A DNA stretch of 64,000 nt from Cynocephalus volans (GCF_027409185.1 NC_084464.1:50629095-50693094), one strand, 5' to 3'. Shown: positions 23,601-32,951, counted from the stretch's first letter. The notes: a model not told the origin generated them from the sequence alone. A program made the numbers and translations.

Positions 23601-26600
23601 GATAAGGGTAGGGGGAGGCTGGGGGAGGAAGAGACGCTCACAAAAGTGTTCTATCCACCCAGTGTTCTTTTCTCCTCCTCCTCCTCTGTCTCCACTTCTT
23701 GGTCACCACCACTGTCTTATCTTTCTAAGATGCAGACCTGATCACATCATCACCCAGTTTATAACCTTTTATTTGTCTTCATGTCCGCTGGGGAAAGTCC
23801 AAACTCTTGCTCAGCCTATCTCTGAGCCTCATCTGGTGTCCCTTCCCAGCTCTGGTCTCACTCCAGCCCCATGGAACCCCCAGGCCCTCTCATGACTCTG
23901 TGCCTTTGTTTATTTTTATTTACTTATTTATTTTTTGAGGCTGGACAGTACAGGGATCGAACCCTGGCCCTTGGTGTTATCAGCACCACACCGTAACCAA
24001 CTGAGCTAACTGGCCAGCCCTCCTCTGTGACTTTAAACATGACGCTCCGTTTGCCAAGACCACACTTCCCCTCCCCGCCCACCTACAAATGACCCTTCCA
24101 GGCCCCGACTCTCAGTGGAGTGGCTCCTTGTCCAGGGCTTCCCAGCCCTCTGCCTAGGCTTTGAGGACAACTGCGCTGGTGACAATGATTGGATCCCGTG
24201 TCTGCCTCCTCCAAGTACTGGGAGCCCCTCAAGAGCAGGGGCTGGGCCTTGACCATCTTCATATTCTCAGCAACAGGCACAGGACCTGACCCTTAATAGG
24301 TGCTCACCACTGTGTGTGTGTGGAGTGAGTACAGGAACGAATGCTGGATGAATGAATGAGGAAATACACAAATGAATGTGTGAATCAATGAAAGAATGCC
24401 TCCCATGCTGCCCATATCATCGCCTCACTTTCCTGCTCCCTGAGATGGGACCAGCACACCCCGCACTCTCCTGTACTGTATTGAAGCTGGTGGTTTACAT
24501 CCACCCCCCACCTTACTGAGGGGTCCTGGGAGAGGCCAGAGCACATTCGAGTCCAGAGCATGGGCTTTGGAGTCTGATGCACTTCCTAGATTTGAATCCC
24601 TGTTCTGCCCCTTGCAGGCCATGGGACCCTGGGCAAGTGGCTATACCTTTCTGAGCCTCTGTTTCCTCATCTGTAAAATGGGGACATTGACATCTGCCTA
24701 CAGTGTAGTGCAGGGATGAAATAAAGCAATGGTGGTGTGCTGTAGATGGGAATGTGAGCCCTCAAGCATCTAGTATATACAAGGTACTAAGCATATGTTT
24801 GTTGAATGAGTGAATGGATGAATGACCAAACTCCTCCGAACTGGCTGCTGGTCTGAGGACCTGAGGCCTCCTCTTGAGCCCCATCCATCTTCCCCCCTTG
24901 GCCTTTATAGGTGCCCCCTTCTACCGGAGAGAGCTCTTTCTGTCGGCTTCTAGGGAGAGGTAACCCCTCCACTTCTCTTCTACCTCCTGGCCGAGCCCTC
25001 CTCCTCCAGCTGTGGGTCACCGCCAAGTCCCATCTTCTGTTCCTGGGGATCTTTTCACTCAGTTCTCAGCCATGGCTTGGTGGCACTTAGATTCCAGCTC
25101 TGGGAGGACCCCCACGGAGGCCTGCAGCTTTCCAAGGCTGACTTTAAGTGGGTTTTCTCCTCTGCATCATTCTCAGTCATCCCTCAGGTCAGCAAAATCA
25201 GTGGCTAGCAATGAAGCCCTCACCCACCTGTTCAGAGCCAGGTGGTCACAGCCCCATCTGAGCCACTTCCCACTCCAGCATGTCTCCTGACTGCCACCTC
25301 TTCACCTTGCTAGGAGCCCTGGGCACCCTGTGAGGTTCCCACAAAGCCCTCTTGATTGGGCTTCTCTGCACTCTCTGAACTCAGCCCTCGTTTCCAACCC
25401 TCTCCAGCTGCCTGGACCTCCTTCCTGTTCCCAGACACACCAGGCCCACTCCTACCTCAGGGCCTTCACACTTGCTGGCAGAAGGTTCTTTCCTCAGACA
25501 CCTGCATAGCACAGTTTAGTCATGTCTCTGCTTCAATGTCTCTGTGTCAGGGAATCCTTCAATGGCCACCCCATCTACAATAAATAGCCCCCATCACTAG
25601 GAAACCTCCTTAACTGGCTTTACTTTTCCACGAGCACCTCCCACCACCAGATTCTTGTCTAATATCTGTGTGTTGATTGCATGTCCCTCACACCAGAATG
25701 TCAGCTCCACAAGGGCAGGGACCTGTATCCCCACCCCTAGAAACGGGTCTGGCCCACGCTAAGCACTTGATTTATTTGTTGAATGAATGAATGAACAAAT
25801 GAGAAAACTAGACCCTGGTGGGAGTGTAAAGATGAAGAAACACCATCCTGGCCAGTCCCCCGGGGGCTCAGGGTCCTCCCAAACACGCTTGTTTCGAGGA
25901 TCATCCAAGCTCCGACGTAGCCCCGAGATCCGCTTCCAAGAAGCACTGGCGGATTTGAAACTAGATGGAGAGTCCTGTGGGCGCTCTTGCATCACCCCAC
26001 TCCGTGAGGAACAAAGGCTGGGACACTGGCATCATAGAGAGAGGGTCCTGGCTGGCCAGGAGCTTGAAGGCCCTGGCTGGGTCACCGGTGATGTCAGCCT
26101 GCCACCTGGTGGTGAGTCCAGTGTCACGTAGGGGCTGGGGTGAATGCTGAGGGCAGAGGGGACTGGCTGGCCCGACTTGCTTTATTTCCTGGCCTTCAGA
26201 GCTGCAGGGATCTAGCCTGCTCTTCTCACAACAGCCCCTGAGCATATTCCTGGGACAAGTTCTGCCTTGGATCTCCTGCAGGGCAGGGCCAGTCCAGGTG
26301 TCACCATGTGTGAGGAGGAAAGGGGCCTGGGGACAATGGCGATGAGGAATGTTAGTGAGCTGAGGAGAGGCCTCTGGAGATGGAGGGCTGTTGTCTGGAG
26401 GGAGGGAGATGGGTGGAATGGCCACCTCTCCCAGGGCTGAGAACAGGGGGTCTAAGGCTCTTTCTCTGGATTTCTGCCTCTTCTTCCTTCCCAACTTTCC
26501 CCTCACTTCCTCCAACCACCAGCCCTAGGCCTCAGTGTTGAGTGGGCTCAGCTGAGGAGACCTGAACACTTTCAGTGTCCAGAGGCATTTTTCCTGCTCC

Positions 26601-29600
26601 ACTGGGAGATCCTCTACCTCCTGAAAGGCTGGGTGAGGCAGAAATCCCCTGGAGCACTGGGAGAGGCCCAGGATTCTGCCCTCAGGTCATGTCCATGCTG
26701 CAGAGCTGGACTACACTTTGAGGAGTAAGGCCCTAGGTGACCCTCCAAAAGGCAACTGGCCCCAATGCCCCTCAGAGAAAGGCCACCTTCCCTGGCCCCC
26801 TCCACCCTGGCCCCAACTGGCCCTTACCGATGGTGGTGATGGTGGACACGGAAAAGAAGAAGGAGCCCACGAGTTCCCAGCGCCCCATGCTGGTGGTGTT
26901 GCTGAGGAGGTTGGCCCCGTCTTTGGAGGCTTGGACAATGTCCTGGAGGAGAGGCTAGAGTGACCACCAGGCTCTGTGGGGTGGGCTGGGCCCCTGCACC
27001 CCAACACGCACACTTACGTCTTCACAAGCACTCTTTGATCCCAGCCCAGCCAAGGCAAGTAAGCTCTACCCCTCTAACCAGGGCTCCCCAGGGCAGGGCC
27101 CATGGGGACAGCTCCTTCTCCTCTCCTTACCCCAGAACCCAGGTCACGACAAGGTCTGCGCTACCTCACAGGCTGGGAGAACAAGCCTTTGCTTTCTCCC
27201 CTGCTCTCTCCCATTCTTGCAACAAGCACTAGGCCAGGTGTGCCACATGGTGCTTTTAGGGGACCTGAAGATGAAAGATACATGACCTCAGCCCTCAGTG
27301 GGACAGAGATAAACTTAATGCATTCTAATATAGTGTGGTCAATGCCGCTTTAAGCATTAGGAGGCTGTGTAGTTGCACGATCCTGGGAAAGTTACTCAGT
27401 TTCTCTCTGTGTCAGTTTCCTTACCTGCAAAATGGGAATACTCATGAATGCTCATAGTACATACTTCTAGTGCTGTTGCGAGGGTTAAGTGAGTGATGGA
27501 GTTTGGATGTGTTGTCCTCTCCAAAACTCATGTGGAAATTTGATCCCCAGTGTGGCAGTGTTGGAAACTGTTTGAGTCATGGGGGCGGATCCCTCATGAA
27601 TGGATTAATGCTCTCCCTGGGGGAGGAGGGGTAGTGAGTGAGTTCTTAGTCTATTAGATCCCATGAGAGCTGATTGTTTAAAGGACCCTGGCACCTTGTC
27701 TCTCCCTCTCTTGCTTCCTCTTGCCATGTGATCTGCTTGTACCCACTGGCAGCCTGCCACTTTCTGCCATGAGTAGACGCAGCCTGAAGCCCGTGGCAGA
27801 TGCAACCATCACAGAATCGTAAGTCAAATAAACCTCTTTTCTTTATAAATTACCCAGTCTCAGGTATCCTGTTATAGCAACACAAAATGGACTAAAACAG
27901 TGAGGTATTATGTGTAAAGTCTTAGAGCAGTATCTGGCCCATGGCAAATGGTAGCAGTTGCTATCATCATCACCATTAGGAATATAAATCTGTAGGAATA
28001 CAGGGAAGAAAGGTGTTCACTCTGAGGAGGGAGGGGCACAAGGCTTCATGGAGGAGGTGACGTCTTGGCTGGGCCTTCCTTGAGGGTCAGATAGGATCAC
28101 TACTGTGGAAGAACATTTAGATAGATGAGAAAGCAGGAGCAGAGGCTGGGAGATGAGACCCTTCCTGGGACCTCAAATAGGGAGACTGAGAGGTGATTAT
28201 TGGGGGTCAAGCTGTGCTTGGTGCTGCCAGGGATGGAGGGGCAGGCTTCATCCAAGGTCACTGAGCAGAGGGGAGGCAGGGCCAGGTCTGCGTGCTTTGT
28301 GGCAGCTGGCAGTATAGAAGAGGTGGGCAGACTGGAAGGGGAGAGACTCCTGCAGGGGTGAGTGGTGGAAAGGGCCCGGCCTGCATCCTGCAGGGAGTGA
28401 TACAGGAGGAACAGAGAGGAAAGACTCAGAAGTCCAGGCTTCTGACCCTTGGTAAGAGCATCAAGGGAGACATCTCAGATGATTTTGAGGGTGTGTGGAT
28501 GTGGGCCATTGACAGAGATTTAGAACAGGAGGAGGAGCAGGGCTGGGAGGAGGAGGACTGCTTGTTCTTGGCCTTGAGGAATTTGAGAAGTTGCATGCGC
28601 ATGTCTGGTACCCAGAGGGAAGATCTGGGCTGGGCGTCATCACATTCTGATTCCTGGGATGGCTGAGCCACAGGAGGGTTGAGGAAGGGAGTGAGGTGGG
28701 GTTGGAGCGGGAAGGAGCTACAGAGAGGACAGCCTGGCTGAGAACCTTGGGAAACACCCACATTCGCAGTCCCCGCTGAAGCAGGTCTCCTAGTGGTTAA
28801 CGGCTCCAGCTCATGGCTGTGTAGCCATGGGTTCGTGCTTAACCTCTCTGAGCCTCAGTTTCTCCACCCCTAAAATGGGGATGATAATAACACTACCTGC
28901 CCGTGAGGGAGGGGAGAAGGAAACAAGTGAACATGGGTAAAGCTCTGGAAAGGTGCTCGGCTCACGGTAAGTGCCGCGCAGAAGCATTTACTACTGTCGC
29001 CGTCACTATCATAGTCATCTTGATATAGCCCAGGCTACTTGCAGCTGGAGTCCATCACCTTCACCAGGAAAGCGTCAGACAGCCTGGGCACCAGGGCCAG
29101 GCAAGCGGGCTGGCTGTATGTGTAGAAGTTCGCAGGGGGTGGGTGGCGGTGGCACCACTTTAGGTCCTCAGCAGAGATCGTCCTTGCCCAGCTTAGCTCC
29201 GGACCCTGCGGGCCCAGTCCAAGGGTTCAGAGCTCCACCTCCGCTCCCTGCCGGGTCCCTTCCCCCCGGCGCGGAGGAGGCACCCGGACTGCAGGGCGGG
29301 GCTTCTGGGTGCAGGCGCCGCTGCCCAGGCCCGGGCTCTGGGCTCTCCGCGAAAGACGTGAAGACCTGGCTAGGGCTCCAAACGTTAATGCATCCGCCAA
29401 ATCCAGCGGCTGCCAGTCCGGGGCCACCTGCCTGGAGTAGGAAGAGACCACCCACCATCTGGGAGGCCCCGTCCCCATCAGCCCTTCCCAGCATCTGCAG
29501 CTGGGGCGCTCGCCCAGCCCTTGTGTCCGAACTGGGAGTAAAGCAAAGCCCGCTCGGCCGCACAGTGGCCCGCGTCCGTCCCTCCTTCTCTCGAACCCGA

Positions 29601-30342
29601 ACCGGGTCTTTGCACCTCGAGCTCCCTCTCCCGTTGCCCCTGACTCAGGCAAGCTCGCCTCGACCCCATCCCACGCACCGTCCGGGACAAGCGCGTCCTG
29701 CGCCCCTGTCCCCCAGGCTCCGACGGTCTTGCCCTCGGTCTTGCTCATCCTTAGACTGGAGCCCGCGTCCCCTTCCCTTCTTGCCCTCAGTTCTCTCAGG
29801 AAGGTGCCGGGTGTGCCCTTTCATCCTTCGCCCCTCGTCCGACCCCAACACGGCGACCCCCCCATCGCCTGTCCCCCCAGCAGACCAAATCCTCCGGTCC
29901 TCGTTCTGACCCGACTGGGTCGGCCCTGCTGGCCCCTGACCCGTGCAAGCGCGCCCCCTGTCGTCCTCCGCCCCAAGTGGCGCCCTCTGGCCCCCTCAAG
30001 GAGGACTCGGCACGACGCCGCGCGCTCCTCTGGCCGGAGCGGGGTCCCTCCCGCGGCCGCGCGGCCCGACGCCCCCTCGGCCCCCGCACCCCGCTCGCCC
30101 CTGACCCGGATCAGCGAGTCCAGCGCCGGGCCGTCCAGGCAGGTGAAGTTCCGCAGCAGCTCCCACTCGTCGCGCTGGAAGCTGAGGCGGGGGTCCTGCG
30201 CCGCGCGGCCCTCCAGCGCCCAGAACACGCCGGTGCCCAGCGCCAGGTAGGCCAGGTAGGTGAGCAGCAGGAGCGCGGTGCCCGGCACCGCGGAGCCCTG
30301 GCTCCTGCCCTCGGGCGCCCCGCCGGCGCGCGGTCCCTTCAT
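17327..30342 (-). CDS. KCNK17: KCNK17 (TALK-2) two-pore-domain K+ channel, five exons
   Basis: Coding segments are 30342-30106, 26942-26828, 22756-22596, 22223-22049 and 17607-17327 on the minus strand. All introns have GT/AG ends and phases agree, giving 969 bases and 322 residues. The product is a plasma-membrane background K+ channel subunit that dimerises so that two subunits give four pore loops. M1 is about residues 18-41, the extracellular cap holds Asn65-Phe-Thr and Cys68, filter 1 is Gly118-Tyr-Gly, M2 about 129-151, M3 about 180-201, filter 2 is Gly223-Tyr-Gly-Asp, and M4 about 241-264. Lys242 matches the residue reported as the alkaline-pH sensor of human TALK-2. From recalled human sequence (332 residues), this protein is ~10 residues shorter at the C terminus and has GYG where human filter 2 has GFG. 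It lies head-to-tail behind KCNK16. No lesion is seen. Confidence 0.96.
17875..18015. mobile_element. MER5A-type hAT-Charlie fragment
   Basis: 'agtggttcccaaagtgtggt', 'ccctggaccagcagcattag' and 'gcttgttagaaacacagacg' are the familiar MER5 sequence. It lies in KCNK17 intron 4 and is an ancient non-autonomous DNA transposon. Confidence 0.85.
18225..18450 (+). repeat. L2 LINE fragment
   Basis: 'cttggggcttttgtctctgc', 'ctctgaatactcttcctttc' and 'ccttcaggtctcactcagac' are L2 3' region text, in KCNK17 intron 4. Confidence 0.7.
18451..20128. other. KCNK17 intron 4, unique part
   Basis: Mostly unique sequence with a MIR fragment around 19550-19680 ('aggcctcagtttccccatct'). No exon-like open frame with splice sites was seen. 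Confidence 0.5.
20129..20297. repeat. 40-bp minisatellite, about 4.2 copies
   Basis: A 40-base unit starting ctgctgcaggacccc recurs at 20129, 20169, 20209 and 20249, with a 9-base partial copy at 20289. Copies differ at only a few positions (for example cccgcagg/cccacagg and cagccct/caggcct). It lies in KCNK17 intron 4. Confidence 0.95.
20955..21190. repeat. Two adjacent MIR fragments
   Basis: 'ctcattttacatacagggtc' with 'ctgaggctcagggagcagg' is one MIR core. 'gctgtgcaatcttgggcaaa' with 'ctcagtaaaatgagggtg' is a second, in intron 4 of KCNK17. Confidence 0.75.
22049..22223 (-). CDS. KCNK17: KCNK17 coding exon 4 (residues 172-230)
   Basis: Acceptor accacag, donor gtgaga. It encodes M3 (LLLGLLLFLLLPPLLFS), the pore helix with HMEGWSYMEGFYFSF, and filter 2 reading STVGYGDYVI. 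The filter codons are GGC TAT GGC GAC. Confidence 0.95.
22596..22756 (-). CDS. KCNK17: KCNK17 coding exon 3 (residues 118-171)
   Basis: Acceptor ccctcag, donor gtgagg. It encodes the end of filter 1 (YGN), then M2 with the ARLFCIFFALVGIPLN core, almost identical to human TALK-2, and the cytoplasmic M2-M3 linker ending GGTWQ. Confidence 0.95.
22860..23030 (+). repeat. MIR SINE fragment
   Basis: 'tgtgccgggcactgtgcagg' and 'catcagagaacagaagctct' follow the MIR left and core text, in KCNK17 intron 2. Confidence 0.6.
23690..23907 (+). repeat. L2 LINE, left part
   Basis: 'catcatcacccagtttataa' and 'tctcactccagccccatgga' are L2 3' text. The copy is interrupted by the tRNA-Ile SINE and seems to continue as 24035-24400, which ends in 'gaatgaatgag' units. 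Confidence 0.65.
23908..24020 (-). mobile_element. tRNA-Ile-derived SINE
   Basis: Read on the minus strand, the head is tRNA-like: an A box (tagctcagttgg), an isoleucine-type anticodon arm (gctgataacacc, GAU anticodon) and a perfect B box (ggttcgatcc). It is followed by an A-rich tail of AAATA units. Flanks ctctgtgccttt (23896-23907) and ctctgtgacttt (24023-24034) look like a 12-base target duplication with one mismatch. tRNA-Ile SINEs are, as I recall, known from colugos (CYN) and some bats (Rhin-1). It sits in KCNK17 intron 2 inside an L2. Confidence 0.85.
24540..24800. repeat. MIR SINE
   Basis: 'gggcaagtggctataccttt', 'tgagcctctgtttcctcatc', 'tgtaaaatggggacattgac': the MIR core in antisense-type order, then a 3' tail with 'ttgttgaatgagtgaatgg'. 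Confidence 0.75.
25320..25800 (+). repeat. L2 LINE 3' end
   Basis: 'cctcagggccttcacacttg', 'ccacaagggcagggacctgt', 'cacttgatttatttgttgaa' and a (TGAA)n tail mark a long, diverged L2 3' segment in KCNK17 intron 2. Confidence 0.75.
26828..26942 (-). CDS. KCNK17: KCNK17 coding exon 2 (residues 80-118)
   Basis: Acceptor ctccag, donor gtaagg. It encodes the second cap helix with a further sequon NTT (Asn94), then pore helix 1 and the start of filter 1, ending ...SVSTITTI plus the first base of Gly118. Length 115 bases, the same as the corresponding human segment. Confidence 0.95.
27355..27493 (+). repeat. MIR, left half
   Basis: 'cgatcctgggaaagttactc', 'tttccttacctgcaaaatgg' and 'gttgcgagggttaagtgag' form a MIR that is broken by the LTR at 27494 and resumes at 27900. 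Confidence 0.7.
27494..27899 (+). mobile_element. MaLR solo LTR (MST/THE1-like, fossil)
   Basis: The 406-base element starts TG (tgatggagtttgg) and ends CA (actaaaaca), with a poly(A) signal in 'aagtcaaataaacctctttt' and typical text 'ctttataaattacccagtct'. A perfect 5-base target duplication GTGAG flanks it (27489-27493 and 27900-27904). It is a solo LTR in KCNK17 intron 1 and splits a MIR, so it is younger than that MIR. Confidence 0.9.
27900..27975 (+). repeat. MIR, right half
   Basis: 'attatgtgtaaagtcttaga' and 'gtatctggcccatggcaaat' continue the MIR interrupted by the LTR. Confidence 0.65.
27976..29169. other. KCNK17 intron 1, unique with MIR
   Basis: Mostly unique sequence. A MIR lies at about 28795-28970 ('cttaacctctctgagcctca', 'cacggtaagtgccg'). 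No exon was seen. Confidence 0.5.
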
Positions 30343-30560
30343 AGCGGGAGAGGCGGGAGCCCGAGCGGGAGCCGGGAGCCTTGGACGCGAACGAGGCAGA
30401 AAGGAAGGGCCGGGTCCCTTCTCTAGCAAACGCCTGCCTGTGCCCGGTTTTCTCTGGAGAGGAGGAGGGCTGGGGAACGGGACAGCCCTGCGCCACCCGC
30501 CCCCGATCCAATCCCGGGACAAAGAGACGCTCTGCGCTGTGGGCGTTCGGCCCCGCCTCA
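29170..30560. promoter_or_regulatory. KCNK17: CpG island at KCNK17 exon 1
   Basis: CpG is frequent here (for example around 29600-30380, with gccgcgcgg and gcgccccgccggcgcgcg), against strong CpG depletion elsewhere in the window. The island covers KCNK17 exon 1, about 200 bases upstream, and nearly 1 kb of intron 1, so it lies mostly downstream of the start codon. No other island was noticed, so KCNK16 lacks a CpG-type promoter. Confidence 0.85.
30106..30342 (-). CDS. KCNK17: KCNK17 coding exon 1 (residues 1-79)
   Basis: The start codon at 30342-30340 opens a frame beginning MKGPRAGGAPEGRSQG, matching the register of human TALK-2 from its first Met. It encodes M1 and the first cap helix, with the N-glycosylation sequon NFT (65-67) and cap Cys68. 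It ends ...DSLIR at a GT donor (gtcagg). The exon sits in the CpG island. Confidence 0.95.
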
Positions 30561-30733
30561 AATGTGTGAGCAGTGCTCACCCCCCAGGCCTATAACAGGG
30601 AGAAGGAGAAGGCTGCTGGGTGACCGCAGCCACCGCAAGGGAAGGGACCCAGAGCCCCCCAGCGTTTCCTGCAGCAAACAGTGGGAGGGACTCCTGGAAA
30701 CCGCACTCAGGGGAAGAGAAAGTAGAAGCCAAG
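30343..30733 (-). promoter_or_regulatory. KCNK17: KCNK17 promoter and 5' UTR interval
   Basis: Only about 390 bases separate the KCNK17 start codon from the KCNK16 poly(A) signal. The KCNK17 promoter and 5' UTR must therefore lie here, or overlap KCNK16. GC-rich near exon 1, with no clear TATA box at a sensible distance. Confidence 0.55.
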
Positions 30734-30739
30734 TTTATT
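30734..30739 (-). terminator. KCNK16: KCNK16 poly(A) signal
   Basis: AATAAA on the minus strand, about 270 bases past the KCNK16 exon 6 stop. It is the first such hexamer downstream and fits the short gap between KCNK16 and KCNK17 known in human. Confidence 0.65.
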
Positions 30740-31005
30740 GTCTTAGGGCCCCTGCCTAAGTCCTTGGGCCCTGGGGCTATCTCCAAGGACACTTGCCTCC
30801 CTAGAACTCCCACAGCACTGTCCTTTCTTTTGTGTACCCAAAGCAGAGGGACTCCAGCTGATTGCCACTTGTCCATGAGCTTGGGAGTCAAGAGGAGCCT
30901 TGACCAGGGGGCTTGTCCATCCCCGTGTCTGAGGAGGCCCCTTAAGTCCCTCCTCCACCCAGAAGAAGGAAGGACCCAGGGTGTATAAAGAGTCCATGGG
31001 GGGCC

Positions 31006-31126
31006 TCAGTTTCCCAGTCCTCTGTTGGATGACAGGAAGTCCTGGGGTGTAACCTGGTTCCCTCTTGCTGCTGTAGATCCTTTCCTGGGGCTCCCGCCTG
31101 AAGCCTCCTCTGCTCCACAGCCTTGC
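31006..31126 (-). pseudogene. KCNK16: KCNK16 exon 6 (open, C terminus)
   Basis: Acceptor ctgag|GCAAGG joins exon 5 in frame to give ...LLSRQGCGAEEASGGSPRKG and then STAARGNQVTPQDFLSSNRG, ending GLGN and TGA. Human TALK-1 ends with a closely related GSTAARG...VTPQDF...KGLGS tail. Open and well conserved despite the dead upstream exons. Confidence 0.88.
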
Positions 31127-31739
31127 CTCAGTCCTGTCCAGAGGACCCAGCCATTTAGGGGCTTGCTGGCTGTTGGGGTGGTAGGAGAGGTAGGGGCCAA
31201 GCTTTCCAGTCCTTGATGCACTGGGCCTTGGGATGGATTGGTCTAAGTCTCTCCTTTCCTTTTGGCCAGAGATGTTGCAATCTGGAAAGAGAAAGTTGCA
31301 GGCCTGGAGAACACATTCCCAAGGGAGGCCAGGCCTCCATGGAGCTCATTTCCTGGAAGGCTCTTGGGATCTGCTGGCTCTCCGGCTTCCCAGGGGGGAG
31401 TTGGAAAGGCTCTTAGAAGGCAGGGAGGGAGTGATGACGTCTAGGGTGTGTCTTCGGGGCTCAGGGGAGACCATGTCCAGGAAAGTGAGTGGGACACCCA
31501 GGAGGTCCTAAGGCTTGTTCACGGACAGCTCTAGACCTCTAGGCAAGGAGAGCTGGCAGGCTTTGAGATGCAGCTGAGCACTTCCTGGAGGCAGATATTC
31601 TGTTTACACCAAGATTGTTCCAAAGTCTCTGCCCAGCCCTCCCCTCTCCATGACCCACCCTGCCAACCACTCCCAGGGACTCTCATCCTCCCCTGGGTCT
31701 GCTCCCATCCTAATATTTTGGACACTGTGTTGGGGTTGC

Positions 31740-31860
31740 CTCTCTACTTGTCCAGTCCTTCTGCTAGACTAAAAGCACATCGAGAGCAGGAACTGTCACC
31801 ACTGTATCCCTAGAGGCTGGCACAGTGCCTGGCACGTAGTGGAGTCCTGGCAAATGCACA
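31740..31860 (+). repeat. L2 3' end
   Basis: 'cacatcgagagcaggaactg', 'agaggctggcacagtgcctg' and 'gcacgtagtggagtcctggc' follow L2 3' text, in KCNK16 intron 5. Confidence 0.7.
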
Positions 31861-32321
31861 TTGTGCACTTATCAAATAAGGCAAAGCTAAAGTCACCTTT
31901 TGCTTGCTGTCTGTATAAGGTCTCGCAGGGGTGTGCAGAGGGCAAAAAGATCTGGCCACAATGACCCATGTTGGGTTCAACTTTTCTAGGTCACCTTTGA
32001 GGGGGAGGGGGCAGGGACTCTGGGATGAGGGTGCATGTCTTGACCCACACACATGTCTTTGATCCTGTGTGTACATCTCCCCTCTGTTATTTTCTTGGAC
32101 ACACCTGTCTCCTTCCTCTCTCTGGAGAGCTCCTGAGACTAGCCCTGGGTGGGAAGTGAGTGGGTCAGGAGAGGAGGGGGCAGGGCAGAAATCCAGGGTG
32201 GGCTGGCGAGGCTGGTAAGGGCTGCCGGGGCCACTTGGGGATCTCATGCAGAGATGGGGATCTTCTGAGGTCTGGGGAGCCCGTCATGGACAGGGGCTTT
32301 CCCATCTTGAGGCCGAGGCAC

Positions 32322-32466
32322 CTGCTGAGCAGCCAGAGGTGGGAGCACCTGTGCAGAAGCTGGGAACCCAGCGGGAGGATCAGTGCCAGCCATGCCAGGC
32401 CCAGGAGGATCCAGATGGCCGCCAGGCTCCGGTACACAGAGATGTAATGCTTGCTGGGACCTGTGC
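32322..32466 (-). pseudogene. KCNK16: KCNK16 exon 5 (open, M4)
   Basis: Acceptor ctggcag, then (G)TGPSKHYISVYRSLAAIWIL and LGLAWLALILPLGSQLLHRC, nearly identical to human M4, ending LLS plus AG at donor AGCAG|GTGCCT. Reading on through the donor stays open to a stop at 32165, resembling the alternative human C terminus produced when this intron is retained, although the tail sequence has diverged. Confidence 0.9.
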
Positions 32467-32766
32467 CTGCCAGGCAAGGGGACAGCACCAATGCCAGGGG
32501 GCTGAGGGCACAGCCACCTCCAGGTTTCTTAGGGACTCCCACCAGCCAGGATGCTCTCTCCCTCGTCCTTATGACAAGGATCAGCAAGGGAGGTTGCTGG
32601 GGAAATGGTGAGGGGTCCTGGACCAGAGACTTCTCAGGATGTTATTGAGAATTCACAGTAGCCTCAGACATCATTTGGCTCCCCTGAATAACCAGGGGTT
32701 ATCTGACCCTCAGTAGTTATCCTCTGCTGACATCTCTCCATCCCCTGAGTCCCAGTGGGCCCCCAC

Positions 32767-32951
32767 CCTGAGATATGTAACTATCTGAAGCCGATGGTGC
32801 TGAGAGTGATAAAAGCAAAGCAGAAGCCCTCGCAGAAGCTCCAGCCCTCCACATGGCCAAAGATCATAGGCGGGAAGATGAGAATGGCCAGCGACCCCAG
32901 GGTCAGGAGCAGAGCCAGACCCAGGACCTGCAGTAGCTGGGAGGGAGGGAC
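32767..32951 (-). pseudogene. KCNK16: KCNK16 exon 4 (filter 2 lost)
   Basis: Reads VPPSQLLQVLGLALLLTLG..., then M3 and HVEGWSFCEGFCFAFITLSTIGF, close to human. After STIGF the sequence AGATAGTTACATATCTCAGG replaces the codons for GDYVVG, giving Arg then stop. The usual donor position is also altered; the next GT is at CAGG|GTGGGG, so the 3' boundary is a guess. The exon start also lacks about two codons. Confidence 0.9.

Noticed and set aside
23944-24018. A possible tRNA-Ile gene (A box, B box, GAU anticodon region)
   Set aside because: It has an A-rich tail and likely target duplication and imperfect stems, so it is a SINE head.
28971-29909. A 312-codon plus-strand open frame in the CpG island
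   Set aside because: GC-rich DNA lacks stop codons. The translation is Pro/Arg/Ser-rich with no domain, and it lies antisense to KCNK17 intron 1.
32165-32321. Open reading past the KCNK16 exon 5 donor as a functional alternative C terminus
   Set aside because: The human alternative tail is recalled in a related position, but here the sequence has diverged and upstream exons are broken, so no protein would reach it.
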